Source: Solidesulfovibrio carbinoliphilus subsp. oakridgensis (GTDB lineage Bacteria > Desulfobacterota > Desulfovibrionia > Desulfovibrionales > Desulfovibrionaceae). Taken from it: a stretch of DNA of 64,000 nucleotides. The DNA lies in the NCBI RefSeq assembly GCF_000177215.2, contig NZ_CM001368.1:3169625-3233624 (forward strand), read 5' to 3'. Every line of letters begins with the position of its first letter. Within the stretch, counting starts at the first letter, position 1. Shown here in pieces: positions 55,589-64,000 of the stretch. The translations under genes were made by a program, and so were the position numbers. The notes beneath the pieces are model-generated. The model saw only the letters and a program-made list of their open reading frames with translations. It searched no databases and was not told the origin of the DNA.

Positions 55589-56808
55589 CCCGGCGGGTCG
55601 TCATCACCGGTGTCGGCATCGTCTCCTGTCTGGGCATTGGCGCACAGGCCGTGGGAGCGGCGCTTCGCCAAGGGAAAAGCGGCATCGTCGCCGATCCAGA
55701 GCGAGTAGCGTTGGGCTTTCGCAGCCCGCTCACAGGCAGGATTTCCGGGTTCGATCGGCAGGCCTATCTGACCCGGAAACAGCGTAAGACCATGCCAGAT
55801 TGCGCCCTTCAAGCCTATGCGGCCGTGGAAGAAGCCATGGGTATGGCCCGGCTCTCCCCGGAGGATGTCCGCGAATCGGAGACCGGCATCGTGTTCGGGG
55901 CGGATTCCAGTTGCGAGCCGGCCATCCGGGCGGTGGACATCGTGCGCGCATCCGGCGAGACCAAGGCCATCGGCGGATCCGCCGTGTTCGGGGTCATGAA
56001 TTCCACGGTCAGCATGAATCTGGGATGCGTGCTCGGCGCGCGGGGCGCGTGTTGGACCGTCAGCGCCGCCTGCGCCAGTGGAACCCTGGCCATCGGGCAG
56101 GCGGCGCAGCTCATTGCCCTGGGGCAGCAGCGGCGCATCCTTTGCGGCGGCGCCCAGGAGATCAACTGGCAGGCCGCGTCCAGCTTCGATGCCATTGGCG
56201 CCTTCAGTCTTGATACCGCCGATCCGGTCCGGGCCAGCAAACCTTTCGATGCCAGGCGCGACGGCCTGGTCCCCAGCGGCGGCGCGGCGGCCCTGGTGCT
56301 GGAGGATCGAGAGTCGGCGATCCGGCGGAACGCCCCCATCCTGGGCGAAGTGCGGGGATTCGGCTTCGCCTCGGATGGCGATAAATTGGCCGTGCCTTCC
56401 GGGGACGGCTTGGCCAGGGCCATTGGGCTGGCCATGCGCCAGGCCGGGGTCCATCCGGAGGCCATCGACTATGTCTGCGCCCATGCCACGTCCACGCCGC
56501 GCGGCGACGCAGTCGAGACCCGGGTGCTTCTGGACGTGTTTGGCCAAGCCAGGCCCCCAGTCTCCTCGCTCAAGTCTATGACCGGCCACGAGCTCTGGAT
56601 GGCCGGAGCCTCCCAGGCGGTGGGTTGCGTCCTCATGGCCAGCCAGGGTTTTCTGGCCCCGAACATCAATTTCGAGAAGCCTGACGACCTGTCCGCCGGG
56701 CTCAACATCATCCGCGAGACCATCCCGCACGGCCCGCGACTGACGCTTTGCGATGCGGCCGGCTTCGGCGGCACCAATGCCGCCTTGGTGCTGGGGTTCG
56801 AGGGATGA
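55585..56808 (+). CDS. Ketosynthase (FabF/FabB type), first copy
   Basis: 407 aa from GTG 55585. Thiolase-fold condensing enzyme with intact triad C163 (SAACASG), H300 (CAHATSTPRGD) and H335 (SMTGHELWMAG). ACP-dependent decarboxylative Claisen condensation. The second copy at 58223 also has a full triad, so neither is an obvious chain-length factor. Translationally coupled on both sides. Confidence 0.92.
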   Translation: MTRRVVITGVGIVSCLGIGAQAVGAALRQGKSGIVADPERVALGFRSPLTGRISGFDRQAYLTRKQRKTMPDCALQAYAAVEEAMGMARLSPEDVRESETGIVFGADSSCEPAIRAVDIVRASGETKAIGGSAVFGVMNSTVSMNLGCVLGARGACWTVSAACASGTLAIGQAAQLIALGQQRRILCGGAQEINWQAASSFDAIGAFSLDTADPVRASKPFDARRDGLVPSGGAAALVLEDRESAIRRNAPILGEVRGFGFASDGDKLAVPSGDGLARAIGLAMRQAGVHPEAIDYVCAHATSTPRGDAVETRVLLDVFGQARPPVSSLKSMTGHELWMAGASQAVGCVLMASQGFLAPNINFEKPDDLSAGLNIIRETIPHGPRLTLCDAAGFGGTNAALVLGFEG

Positions 56809-58229
56809 AGCGTTCCTGCGTGGTTATCGGCGGGGGAATCTCCGGCATGAGCGCCGCCATCCTGCTGGCGAGGCAGGGGCTTGCCGTCACCCTAGTGGAG
56901 AAGGCCCCCAGGCTCGCTCCCCTGGTGCGCGGGTTTTCCCGCCAGGGCCTGCATTTCGACACCGGCTTCCACCATACCGGCTACCTAGGGCCAGGGGAGA
57001 TCTTGGATCGGGCCTTCAGGCTCATGGGCATGACGGAACTGGCGTCTTTTCCCTTTGGTCCGCAAAACGACCCGCGGGTGGTTGTGGACGAAGGGCCAGG
57101 GGAGGGCTATCCCATGCCTTCCGGTTTCGACCGTCTGCTGGAGGTCCTGGGGGACTGCTTTCCCCGGGAACGCAACGCGCTGCGGGTCTATCTGGACGCG
57201 GTGCGGGCGGCCCAGGACAGCTCTCCCTATCTGGCGCCCGGGACGTCCGACCGGCCATCAGCTCCCTACCCGGACGCCACCCTGGCCGAGGTGCTTGACG
57301 GACTATTCCGCGATATCCGCCTCAAAAGCCTTCTGGCCTCGCAGACCTTGTACCACGGCGTGCCGCCCGCCGAGGTGCCCTTCGTGTTCCATGCCTGGGT
57401 CGGAGCGGCCGCCATGCGGTCCCTGCACGGGGTCAGGGGCGGTGGGAAGCATCTGGCGCAGGCCTTCGAAGGCGCTCTTGATCGTGCCGGAGTCCGCGTG
57501 GAGACGGGCATCGGTGTCGACAGGATCACCCTCTCGCCAGCGGGGGCCGTAAGTGGAGTCCGCCTCGGGGACGGACGCGTGCTGGAGGCGGAGGTTTGTC
57601 TCGGCACTATGCATCCTGCCCTGCTGGCCGGGGTCGTCCCCCAAGGGGTTTTTAGGCCGGCCTATCTGAATCGGTTGGCCAGGCTCGCGGAGACCCCTCG
57701 TGCCGCCATGGTGTTCGGCACGATCCCCGGCGGAGGTGGGGGCGAGTCCGGAGACTGGTGGTTGTTTCTGAACAGCCACGATCCGGCTCGCTGGCTGGGT
57801 GAGCGGGGCGGCGCGGAGCCCGGCGCCATGTCCGTCATGATCTCTGCCTCTCTCGGCGGCGATGGTTTGGTCGGCCTGGAACTGGCCGCCTGCTGCGACC
57901 CGGAGTCCTCGAAGCTCGATGCCCGTGAACGTATGATCGGCTTTTTCACGCGAAGGCTGCCCAGCCTCTCCCGGAATGCCCACTTTCTGGACTCCGCCTC
58001 CCCGTCCACCTTCGCGCGTTACGCCAATTCGCCGTTTGGCAGCTATTACGGCCCGAAACATGCGATGGGGGCGCACACTCCCCAGCCCCGCACCAGACTG
58101 CCGGGGTTCTATCTCGCCGGACAGGCGGTCGTGGCTCCCGGCATCGCCGGTGCCGTCATCTCGGCCTGTGTTGCCGTGGACGTCCTGCTTGGGGCAGACT
58201 ACGTGTTGACGGAATTGCGCCAATGCTGA
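56805..58229 (+). CDS. Phytoene-desaturase/CrtI-like FAD oxidoreductase
   Basis: 474 aa from ATG 56805. Rossmann FAD motif VVIGGGISGMSAAILLARQG at the N-terminus, then LVEKAPRLAPLVRGFSRQG with the conserved start of the second CrtI motif (FDTGFHHTGYLGPG), and the C-terminal FAD block FYLAGQAVVAPGIAGAVISA. Carotenoid desaturases/isomerases and related amine-oxidase-fold proteins act on long acyl or polyene chains. No carotenoid genes (crtB, crtE) are present, so the substrate is more likely the ACP- or lipid-bound chain made by this operon. Confidence 0.85.
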   Translation: MKRSCVVIGGGISGMSAAILLARQGLAVTLVEKAPRLAPLVRGFSRQGLHFDTGFHHTGYLGPGEILDRAFRLMGMTELASFPFGPQNDPRVVVDEGPGEGYPMPSGFDRLLEVLGDCFPRERNALRVYLDAVRAAQDSSPYLAPGTSDRPSAPYPDATLAEVLDGLFRDIRLKSLLASQTLYHGVPPAEVPFVFHAWVGAAAMRSLHGVRGGGKHLAQAFEGALDRAGVRVETGIGVDRITLSPAGAVSGVRLGDGRVLEAEVCLGTMHPALLAGVVPQGVFRPAYLNRLARLAETPRAAMVFGTIPGGGGGESGDWWLFLNSHDPARWLGERGGAEPGAMSVMISASLGGDGLVGLELAACCDPESSKLDARERMIGFFTRRLPSLSRNAHFLDSASPSTFARYANSPFGSYYGPKHAMGAHTPQPRTRLPGFYLAGQAVVAPGIAGAVISACVAVDVLLGADYVLTELRQC

Positions 58230-59455
58230 AGCGCCGGGTGGTCGTCACCGGCTATGGGGCGGTCTCCCCATTCGGACTGGGAGTCCGTGCCCTGTGGGAC
58301 GGCCTGGTTGCGGGGCGAAGCGTCGTTGTTGCGGATGAGCATGGGCTGGGCGAGGTCGGCATCCGCAGTCGTCTTTGCGCCAGGGTCGACGACTTTCCGT
58401 CCCGGGAAATCCCCAGGCAGTACCGGCGGACCATGAGCCGCATGTCACAGTATGCCTATCTAGCCGCCAGGGAGGCACTGGACATTTCCCGACTGCCCGA
58501 GAGCCTCCTTCGCGGAGGGCGGACGGGGATCGTGCTGGGCTCCACCATCGGCAGCGTGGACGGACTGGAAGAATTCTTCAGACCCTTTATCACCACCGGC
58601 CGGGTGGACGCGGTCAAGTCTACTTTGTTTTTTAAGGTGATGAACCACTCGGCGGCCTCCAACCTAGCCCAGGCACTGGGCACGACCGGACCGCTCCTCG
58701 CCCCCTCGGCCGCGTGCGCTACAGGTTGTCAGGCCCTGGGCATAGCGGCAATGCTGGTGGTTTCGGGCCAAGCCGATGTTGTCTTGTGCGGGGGAACCGA
58801 CGAGCACCATCCGTTGACAACCGCCACTTTTGATATCATGAATGCCGCGTCAACCCTCTATAACGACTTCCCGGAAAAAAGTCCCCGGCCATTCGATTGC
58901 GCCAGGGATGGTGTGGTCTGTTCCGAGGGGAGCGGCGTCCTGGTGCTGGAGGCCTTGGAAAGCGCCGAGAAGCGGGGTGCGCCCATCCTGGCCGAATTTA
59001 AGGGGTACGGGTCCAATCTCGATCCCGGTCATATCGCCCATCCCAGCCGAGAAAGTATCGCTGAGTGCCTGCGCTTGGCCCTGCAGTGCGCGGGCATGGG
59101 ACCGGAGGAGGTGGATTACGTCAACGCCCACGCCACCGGAACAATTCAGGGCGACGCCGCCGAGGGGTTGGCCATCGAGGACGTTTTCGGTTCGCGGACA
59201 CCGGTCAGCTCCCTGAAAGGATATTTCGGTCATGCCATGGCCGCCAGCGGAAGCCTGGAGTCCATCGTCTGTCTTGAAATGCTCCGGGAAGGGCTCCTCC
59301 TTCCGACCCGCAACCTGGACGACCCCGATCCTTCCTGCGGCGCTATAGAGCATGTTCGGCAAGCGATCTGCAAGCCGATCACCACGGCGGTCAAGAACAA
59401 TTTCGCCCTTGGCGGTGTGAATGCCGTGGCGGTATTTAGGAGCTTTATCTCATGA
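58223..59455 (+). CDS. Ketosynthase (FabF type), second copy
   Basis: 410 aa from ATG 58223, overlapping the previous gene by 7 bp. Intact triad C165 (SAACATG), H303 (NAHATGT), H337 (GYFGHAMAASG) and the GGVNAVAVF end. More FabF-like than the first copy. Two different ketosynthases with one ACP are typical of polyene and ladderane-type fatty-acid clusters. Confidence 0.92.
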   Translation: MLKRRVVVTGYGAVSPFGLGVRALWDGLVAGRSVVVADEHGLGEVGIRSRLCARVDDFPSREIPRQYRRTMSRMSQYAYLAAREALDISRLPESLLRGGRTGIVLGSTIGSVDGLEEFFRPFITTGRVDAVKSTLFFKVMNHSAASNLAQALGTTGPLLAPSAACATGCQALGIAAMLVVSGQADVVLCGGTDEHHPLTTATFDIMNAASTLYNDFPEKSPRPFDCARDGVVCSEGSGVLVLEALESAEKRGAPILAEFKGYGSNLDPGHIAHPSRESIAECLRLALQCAGMGPEEVDYVNAHATGTIQGDAAEGLAIEDVFGSRTPVSSLKGYFGHAMAASGSLESIVCLEMLREGLLLPTRNLDDPDPSCGAIEHVRQAICKPITTAVKNNFALGGVNAVAVFRSFIS

Positions 59456-59712
59456 CCGATCAGGAAATTATCAAGCGCATCAACGAGGGACTCGAGGAAG
59501 AATTCGAGATCCCCAAGGAGAAACTCATTCCCGGCGCGAGACTCTACGGGGAACTGGGACTGGACAGCCTGGACGCCGTGGACATGGTGGTGGTCCTCGA
59601 ACAGCAGTTCAGAATCAAGATCCGGGAGGATGACGGCATCCAGGCCATCAGGACTCTAGACGATCTGCACGTCTTCATCCTGGCCAAGGTTTCCTCAAGG
59701 CCGGACCCATGA
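59452..59712 (+). CDS. Acyl carrier protein
   Basis: 86 aa. Phosphopantetheine attachment S39 in GELGLDSLDAVDMVVVLEQQ. A four-helix ACP with an acidic first helix (IIKRINEGLEEEFEIPKEKL). It carries the growing chain for the surrounding enzymes; overlaps both neighbours by 4 bp. Confidence 0.94.
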   Translation: MTDQEIIKRINEGLEEEFEIPKEKLIPGARLYGELGLDSLDAVDMVVVLEQQFRIKIREDDGIQAIRTLDDLHVFILAKVSSRPDP

Positions 59713-60458
59713 CGGGCCGGGGCGTCGCGAGCCTAGCGGTGTGGACCGCCCTGATGCTCATCACCTCGGGGTTCGTGATTCTCGCCCCTCCTGTCTGTCT
59801 GGTCATCCGTCTGACCGCCCGAACCCCCTGGCCCAGGCTGGCCCGGTGGTGCATCTGGTCCTACGGCAGGGCCGTAGCCCGGATGCTCGGCCTTTTCTTT
59901 CCCGTCTTCGTCCACGGACGGCCTGGCCGTATCGGGGATCCGCCGTGCATCTTCGTGTTTAACCACACATCGTTTTTGGACCTTTTCTTCATCACCCTGG
60001 CCGCCCCACCAGATTCGGCCTGCTTGGCCCGGCAGTGGCCTTTCTCGGTGCCCCTCTTCGGCCCAGTCATGCGACTGGGGCAATACGTCAACGTGGAGCG
60101 GCTTTCGGTCGAAGAACTGCTGGACCGAGCCCGGGAGCTCTTGCGCCAGGGGGTCAGCCTGGCCGTCTTCCCCGAGGGAACCCGATCACGCACCGGAGCG
60201 ATGGGGCGGTTCCGCTCCGGGGCCTTCAAGCTTTCTATCGAGACAGGCATTCCGGTCCGGCCCGTGCGTATCGAGGGCTCGGGCTGGATTCTTCCTCCGG
60301 GTGTCTGGAAGATGCGCCGAGGAACACTGTGCGTGAACGTGCTGGAGGATGTCGCTCCAGCTCCATATACAGGCGAAGTATTGGGGCACGTGGCGATGCG
60401 CCGCCACGCGCGCGAACGCATAAGCACTGCCTGCATGCCCTCCCCTGCAACCTCTTGA
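59709..60458 (+). CDS. PlsC-type lyso-lipid acyltransferase
   Basis: 249 aa. Membrane helix near the N-terminus, the catalytic NHTSFLD motif (~residues 84-90), FPEGTRS (~156-162), and VRPVRIEGSG. It transfers the acyl chain to a lyso-phospholipid or another acceptor at the inner membrane. In this operon it probably attaches the unusual chain to a lipid head. Confidence 0.92.
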   Translation: MTGRGVASLAVWTALMLITSGFVILAPPVCLVIRLTARTPWPRLARWCIWSYGRAVARMLGLFFPVFVHGRPGRIGDPPCIFVFNHTSFLDLFFITLAAPPDSACLARQWPFSVPLFGPVMRLGQYVNVERLSVEELLDRARELLRQGVSLAVFPEGTRSRTGAMGRFRSGAFKLSIETGIPVRPVRIEGSGWILPPGVWKMRRGTLCVNVLEDVAPAPYTGEVLGHVAMRRHARERISTACMPSPATS

Positions 60459-60475
60459 CCCAGATGGAGCCAAGC

Positions 60476-60898
60476 ATGATCCCCCGTCGAATTCTTCTTG
60501 CGGCACTTGTCATCCTGACAGCCACCTTCGTCTCCTGTCGCACGGCGCCGATTCGTAATATTCCCATGAACAGCATCCCGACAACGCAATATATGAGTCT
60601 TACTCAGGACGAAGTCGCGGGTGCCATCATCATGGGTGGTAACAAGGCTGGCTGGAGCATGCGCAAGGTCGAGCCCGGGCTCATCGTCGGGACCATCCAG
60701 GTCCGGACGCACGAAGCGCAAGTGGATGTTCGGTATTCGGCGACTACCTGGAATATCACCTATCGGGACAGCAAAAATTTGAAATTCAATGGTGAAAAGA
60801 TCCATTCGAACTACAACAAGTGGGTCAGTCGTCTGGGTGACTTCATCAGGAACCAGATCAATGAGGATATGGAATTTCATGTTCAGAGAAAAAACTGA
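60476..60898 (+). CDS. Small lipoprotein, unknown function
   Basis: 140 aa from ATG 60476 (GGAG 6 nt upstream; ATG 60464 is the alternative). Lipoprotein signal ending TFVSC, then a domain with TQDEVAGAIIMGGNKAGWSM, YSATTWNITYRDSKNLKFNG and NKWVSRLGDFIRNQINEDME. Similar small lipoproteins occur in aryl-polyene-like clusters; the role may be in transport of the product between membranes. Confidence 0.7.
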   Translation: MIPRRILLAALVILTATFVSCRTAPIRNIPMNSIPTTQYMSLTQDEVAGAIIMGGNKAGWSMRKVEPGLIVGTIQVRTHEAQVDVRYSATTWNITYRDSKNLKFNGEKIHSNYNKWVSRLGDFIRNQINEDMEFHVQRKN

Positions 60899-60910
60899 AT
60901 CGGATCGTCT

Positions 60911-61366
60911 GTGACCGCATCGTCTTCAGGGATTTTCCCGGTTGCCGCATCGCTGCTCATCCCCCACCGCCCGCCCATGGCCATTGTGGAGAGTCTGGAG
61001 CAGGCGGACAGTGGGGGCGCCCTTGCCCAGGCGCAGGTCGAGGTCGGCTCCCCGTTCGTCCGTTCGGACGGAACCGTGGAGCCCCTGATCCTGCTGGAGA
61101 TCATCGCCCAGGCCTGCGCTGCCTATGGCGGCTGGCTGGCCGGGGACGCCGGCCGGGGAAAACGCGCCGTGTTCCTGGTCGGGGTCCGCTGCTTCGAGGT
61201 CCTCGGGAAGGCCGTAGCCGGGAAAACCATGGAGATAGCAATGACCCTGGACAAGGCGTTCGGCGGCTTCCATCTGTTTCGAGGCGTGCTTCGCCAGGAC
61301 GGACACGCGGTGGCCCAGGCCAGCCTTAAGGCCTATCATCCCGAAGAACCAACCACGGGCGCATGA
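60911..61366 (+). CDS. Hotdog-fold 3-hydroxyacyl-ACP dehydratase-like protein
   Basis: 151 aa from GTG 60911. LLIPHRPPMAIVESLEQADS resembles the HRxPM-type active-site strand of FabZ/FabA-like proteins and of ApeP-type dehydratases, followed by EPLILLEIIAQACAAYGGWL, the central hotdog helix, where the Glu/Asp catalytic position is in EIIAQ. It removes water from 3-hydroxyacyl-ACP to make the double bonds of the chain. Confidence 0.82.
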   Translation: MTASSSGIFPVAASLLIPHRPPMAIVESLEQADSGGALAQAQVEVGSPFVRSDGTVEPLILLEIIAQACAAYGGWLAGDAGRGKRAVFLVGVRCFEVLGKAVAGKTMEIAMTLDKAFGGFHLFRGVLRQDGHAVAQASLKAYHPEEPTTGA

Positions 61367-61367
61367 C

Positions 61368-61994
61368 ATGAAGTTGCCGTTGACCACCCTGTTGGCTGTC
61401 GGACTCGCGGCCCTGGCGTCCGTGGCCCTAGCCGCCGGCTCACCAGGGGATACCTTGTTGCGTCTCGCGGCCAAGGCCGGACAGGTGCGCAGCATCCAGA
61501 CCGAGTTCACCCAGGAGAAGCGGCTGAGCATTTTCAAGCAGATATTGCTTTCCAAGGGGGAGTTCGCCTTCCAGAGGCCAAGGTCTCTGCGGTGGGAATA
61601 TCTGGAGCCAGTGCGCTCGGGCTTCATCCTCCACGGGGATTCGGGCAAGCGCTGGAACGAATTGGCGGGTGAGACCCAGGATTTTTCGGTCCGCAAGGAT
61701 CCAATCATGCAACTAGTGTCCAGCCAGATCCTCCTCTGGACCACCCTGGATCTGAAGGCGCTCTCCAGAACCTATACGATCGCGGTCAAGTCGGATGCTC
61801 CGGCGGTCCTACTGTTCACGCCGCGTGCGGCCGAGGTCGGACCCATCGCCGGCCTGTGCATCACCTTCACGCCTGACGATGCTGCCATCGCCGTGATCGA
61901 AATCCTGGAAGGGCAGGGCGACTCCACCACGATCCGTTTCCACGGCACTCGGCTCAACGACGACATTGATCCTGGAGTATTCACGCGGCCATGA
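61368..61994 (+). CDS. LolA-like periplasmic lipoprotein/lipid carrier
   Basis: 208 aa. Signal peptide MKLPLTTLLAVGLAALASVA with cleavage after ALA, then the LolA fold: SIQTEFTQEKRLSIFKQILL, SKGEFAFQRPRSLRWEYLEP, and LKALSRTYTIAV. Chaperone across the periplasm. Dedicated LolA homologues next to MMPL exporters are a hallmark of aryl-polyene-type clusters. The stop overlaps the MMPL start. Confidence 0.88.
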   Translation: MKLPLTTLLAVGLAALASVALAAGSPGDTLLRLAAKAGQVRSIQTEFTQEKRLSIFKQILLSKGEFAFQRPRSLRWEYLEPVRSGFILHGDSGKRWNELAGETQDFSVRKDPIMQLVSSQILLWTTLDLKALSRTYTIAVKSDAPAVLLFTPRAAEVGPIAGLCITFTPDDAAIAVIEILEGQGDSTTIRFHGTRLNDDIDPGVFTRP

Positions 61995-64000
61995 CATTCC
62001 CCTGTCTGATCATGCGGTTGAACCGGTGGTTCGCGACTCACAGACGGGTCGGATTCTGGTGCCTGGGGCTCTTCCTGGTGGCGGGGCTGACGGGCATGGT
62101 CTTCTTGCGACCCGTGGAGAACATCGCCTCCATGATCCCGGACGACGGCTCCGGCCTGGCCGGGGATTTTAGGCTCATCCAAAAGGCTCCGTTCACCCGG
62201 CGCGTGCTCATCGACGTGGCCGCGCCTCCGGGAGCGGCTTCAACGGATCTGGCCGCCGCTGGGGATGCCCTGGCGGCGGCGTTGCCGGCCGTCCTGTTTC
62301 CGGAAGTGCGTGATGGGCCGGAAATAGGGAACCCTGCGACCTTTGTCTCCGGGATGCTCGACCTTCTGCCGGCGCTCTTTACCGAGCGGGACCGGCGCGA
62401 GATCGAAAAGCGGCTGACGCCGGAAGCGATACGCCGGTCCCTGCGCGAGTGCGTGCGCACCCTGACCTCCCCCGAGGGCCTGGGCATGAAGGAAGTCCTT
62501 CGAAGAGATCCCTTGGGCTTTCGTCAACTGGCCCTGGCCAAACTGGTCCACCTGCGCCTGTCCGATGCGTTGCGTATGGAGCAGGGGCGCTTCATGAGCC
62601 AGGACGGGCGGCACCTGCTCCTCATCGCCCGTCCCGCTCCGGAAATGACCGATTCCGACGGCGCAGGCCAAGTCATGACGGCCTTCCTCCAGGCCCGGGC
62701 CGTACTGCCCCCGGGCTACACGGCCACGCTGATCGGCGGCTACAGGCACACCCAGGCCAACGTCGCCGCCATCAAGTCCGATATGTCCATGGTGTTGGCG
62801 GCGTCATCCCTCGGGCTCGCCCTCATCTTTCTGTCTTGGCTGCGCACCAGGGCCGGGCTGTTCGCCTTCCTGTTGCCCCTGACCATCCTGCCCCCGGCGG
62901 CCCTGGCCACACGACTGGTCTTCGGATCCATCTCGGGCATCACCATTGGCTTCGGCTCCGTGCTCATGGGAGTGGCGGCGGATTACTCCATCTACGTCTA
63001 TTTCGCCTTGCGCGCCTCTCCGGATTCCGCCCGGACGGCTCTGAGCCGCGTGGCCGCACCGGTCTGGTACGGGGCGAGTACCTCCCTGGTTTCCTTCGCA
63101 GCTCTGCTGTTTTCCGCCATGCCGGGCGTGCGGGAGCTGGCCTTTTTCTCCCTGAGCGGGCTTTCCCTGGCGCTCATCCTGGCACTGGTGGTTCTGCCCT
63201 GCCTGATCGGTCCGGGGGGCGTCCCGGCCGGGGAAGCGCCAAGGCTTCCACCCAAGCCGCTGCTCACCCCGTGGCAGGCGCTTGTCCTGGTTGCCCTGGT
63301 CCTTGCCATCGGGGCGTACTGGGGCGGGAGCGTGCGCTTCGATTCCGATCTGCGCTCGCTTTCCGCCTCCGGTCTCGACATTAAAGAGGACGAGGCCATG
63401 ATGCATTCCGTTTGGGGGAGCATGCGGGATCGGACCATGGTCTTCGCCCAGGGGGGCAGTCTGGATGACGCCTTGGCGGCCAACCGGGAATTCTTCGACC
63501 AAGCTTCGGGGGAATCGGATGCAACTGGCCTCATAAGCCTCGCCCCGATACTGCCGCCAAGGCAGGTGCAAGCCGCCAATGTCGCCAGATGGCGGGCCTT
63601 GTTCACTCCCGAACAGGTGGCCGGGCTTCGTGCCACGGTCGCATCCGAGGCGGCATCTCTCGGATTTACGCTGGACGCGTTCGACCCCTTCTGGAACGCT
63701 CTGGATGACCCTGCCCCGGCGCGGGCCACACCCGGGAGACTGCGCGCCATCGGATTGGGCGAGGCGGTTGATCTGCTGCTGACCAGTGACGCAAGCGGCT
63801 CTCTGGTCATCAGCCTAATGTCGGACAACGCCGGCATCATCGCCGTGGGCGAAAGCTTGCCCGCCGGGGTTCGGGTCGTTTCCCGCAACACGTTCGCCAG
63901 GGAACTGACCACGGCCGTCAGATCCGACTTCACACGTTTCATCCTGCTGGCCTTGGGCGGCAACCTTGTCCTGCTTTACGTCTTCCTGCGTTCGGTCCGG
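61991..64000 (+). CDS. MMPL/RND-family exporter (cut by window edge)
   Basis: 670 codons from ATG 61991 to the last base with no stop. One N-terminal helix (GFWCLGLFLVAGLTGMVFL), a large periplasmic loop, then five membrane segments with the family signature GVAADYSIYVYFALR, a sixth (LVLVALVLAIGAYWGGS), a second periplasmic loop, and the start of the last helix bundle (FILLALGGNLVLLYVFLRS). Proton-driven export of hydrophobic compounds or lipids, probably the operon product, to the LolA-like carrier. Confidence 0.92.
   Translation, partial: MTFPCLIMRLNRWFATHRRVGFWCLGLFLVAGLTGMVFLRPVENIASMIPDDGSGLAGDFRLIQKAPFTRRVLIDVAAPPGAASTDLAAAGDALAAALPAVLFPEVRDGPEIGNPATFVSGMLDLLPALFTERDRREIEKRLTPEAIRRSLRECVRTLTSPEGLGMKEVLRRDPLGFRQLALAKLVHLRLSDALRMEQGRFMSQDGRHLLLIARPAPEMTDSDGAGQVMTAFLQARAVLPPGYTATLIGGYRHTQANVAAIKSDMSMVLAASSLGLALIFLSWLRTRAGLFAFLLPLTILPPAALATRLVFGSISGITIGFGSVLMGVAADYSIYVYFALRASPDSARTALSRVAAPVWYGASTSLVSFAALLFSAMPGVRELAFFSLSGLSLALILALVVLPCLIGPGGVPAGEAPRLPPKPLLTPWQALVLVALVLAIGAYWGGSVRFDSDLRSLSASGLDIKEDEAMMHSVWGSMRDRTMVFAQGGSLDDALAANREFFDQASGESDATGLISLAPILPPRQVQAANVARWRALFTPEQVAGLRATVASEAASLGFTLDAFDPFWNALDDPAPARATPGRLRAIGLGEAVDLLLTSDASGSLVISLMSDNAGIIAVGESLPAGVRVVSRNTFARELTTAVRSDFTRFILLALGGNLVLLYVFLRSVR

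Overview
The window is a high-GC bacterial chromosome segment that looks like a Desulfovibrionaceae-type sulfate reducer (Solidesulfovibrio/Desulfovibrio group). This is inferred from the GC-rich codon use, the gene repertoire (giant PAS-rich CheB/CheR sensor, HtpX, small RRM protein, Gate-domain permease) and dispersed GCCTCCGGCGGCCAAAGGGC palindromes. No rRNA or single-copy marker is present to settle the genus.

Positions 1-20,250 are ordinary chromosome. In order: the 5' end of ribF, tRNA-Leu(CAG), a serralysin-like metalloprotease, small proteins, a 1,919-aa CheB-CheR-PAS-GAF-kinase-receiver hybrid, a Zn-ribbon protein, a hotdog thioesterase, a 56-aa Flp pilin behind a good sigma-54 promoter, a large membrane protein, a 2-hydroxyacid dehydrogenase, and a 0.7-kb noncoding stretch built of three ~200-nt structured units ending in a terminator just before htpX. 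Then come a NYN-domain protein, a methyltransferase, a glycine-rich RRM protein, a Gate-domain permease, and a tRNA-Lys/tRNA-Glu pair under one clear sigma-70 promoter.

Positions ~20,260-53,170 are an integrated conjugative module starting directly beside tRNA-Glu. It opens with a Rha-type regulator and two related winged-helix proteins, then traK-traL-traM, the IncP/Ti-type mating-pair operon trbB-C-D-E-J-L-F-G-H, and, embedded before trbI, a complete-looking IncI-type thin-pilus set (TcpQ/PilL fused to TrbH, then pilN-O-P-Q-R-S, a PilT-like ATPase, pilM, pilV). It continues with trbI, traG (coupling protein), traF (pilin peptidase), an ArdC-TOPRIM TraC, a lytic transglycosylase, a type IA topoisomerase and a secreted tail-fibre-like protein. 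Nearly all genes overlap or are spaced by a few bases, so this is one long transcription unit. No relaxase, integrase or prepilin peptidase is visible. Both type IV pilins start directly with the mature-type sequence (Met1...Glu5).

Positions 53,170-54,860 hold a hicAB toxin-antitoxin pair with a likely leaderless promoter, an IS21-type transposase remnant and an AT-rich intergenic region.

Positions 54,860-64,000 are a tightly coupled lipid/polyene operon: fabG-like reductase, ketosynthase, CrtI-like FAD oxidoreductase, second ketosynthase, ACP, lyso-lipid acyltransferase, lipoprotein, hotdog dehydratase, LolA-like carrier and an MMPL exporter cut by the window edge. Together these suggest synthesis of an unusual unsaturated acyl chain, loading onto a lipid, and transfer toward the outer membrane, as in aryl-polyene or ladderane-type clusters.
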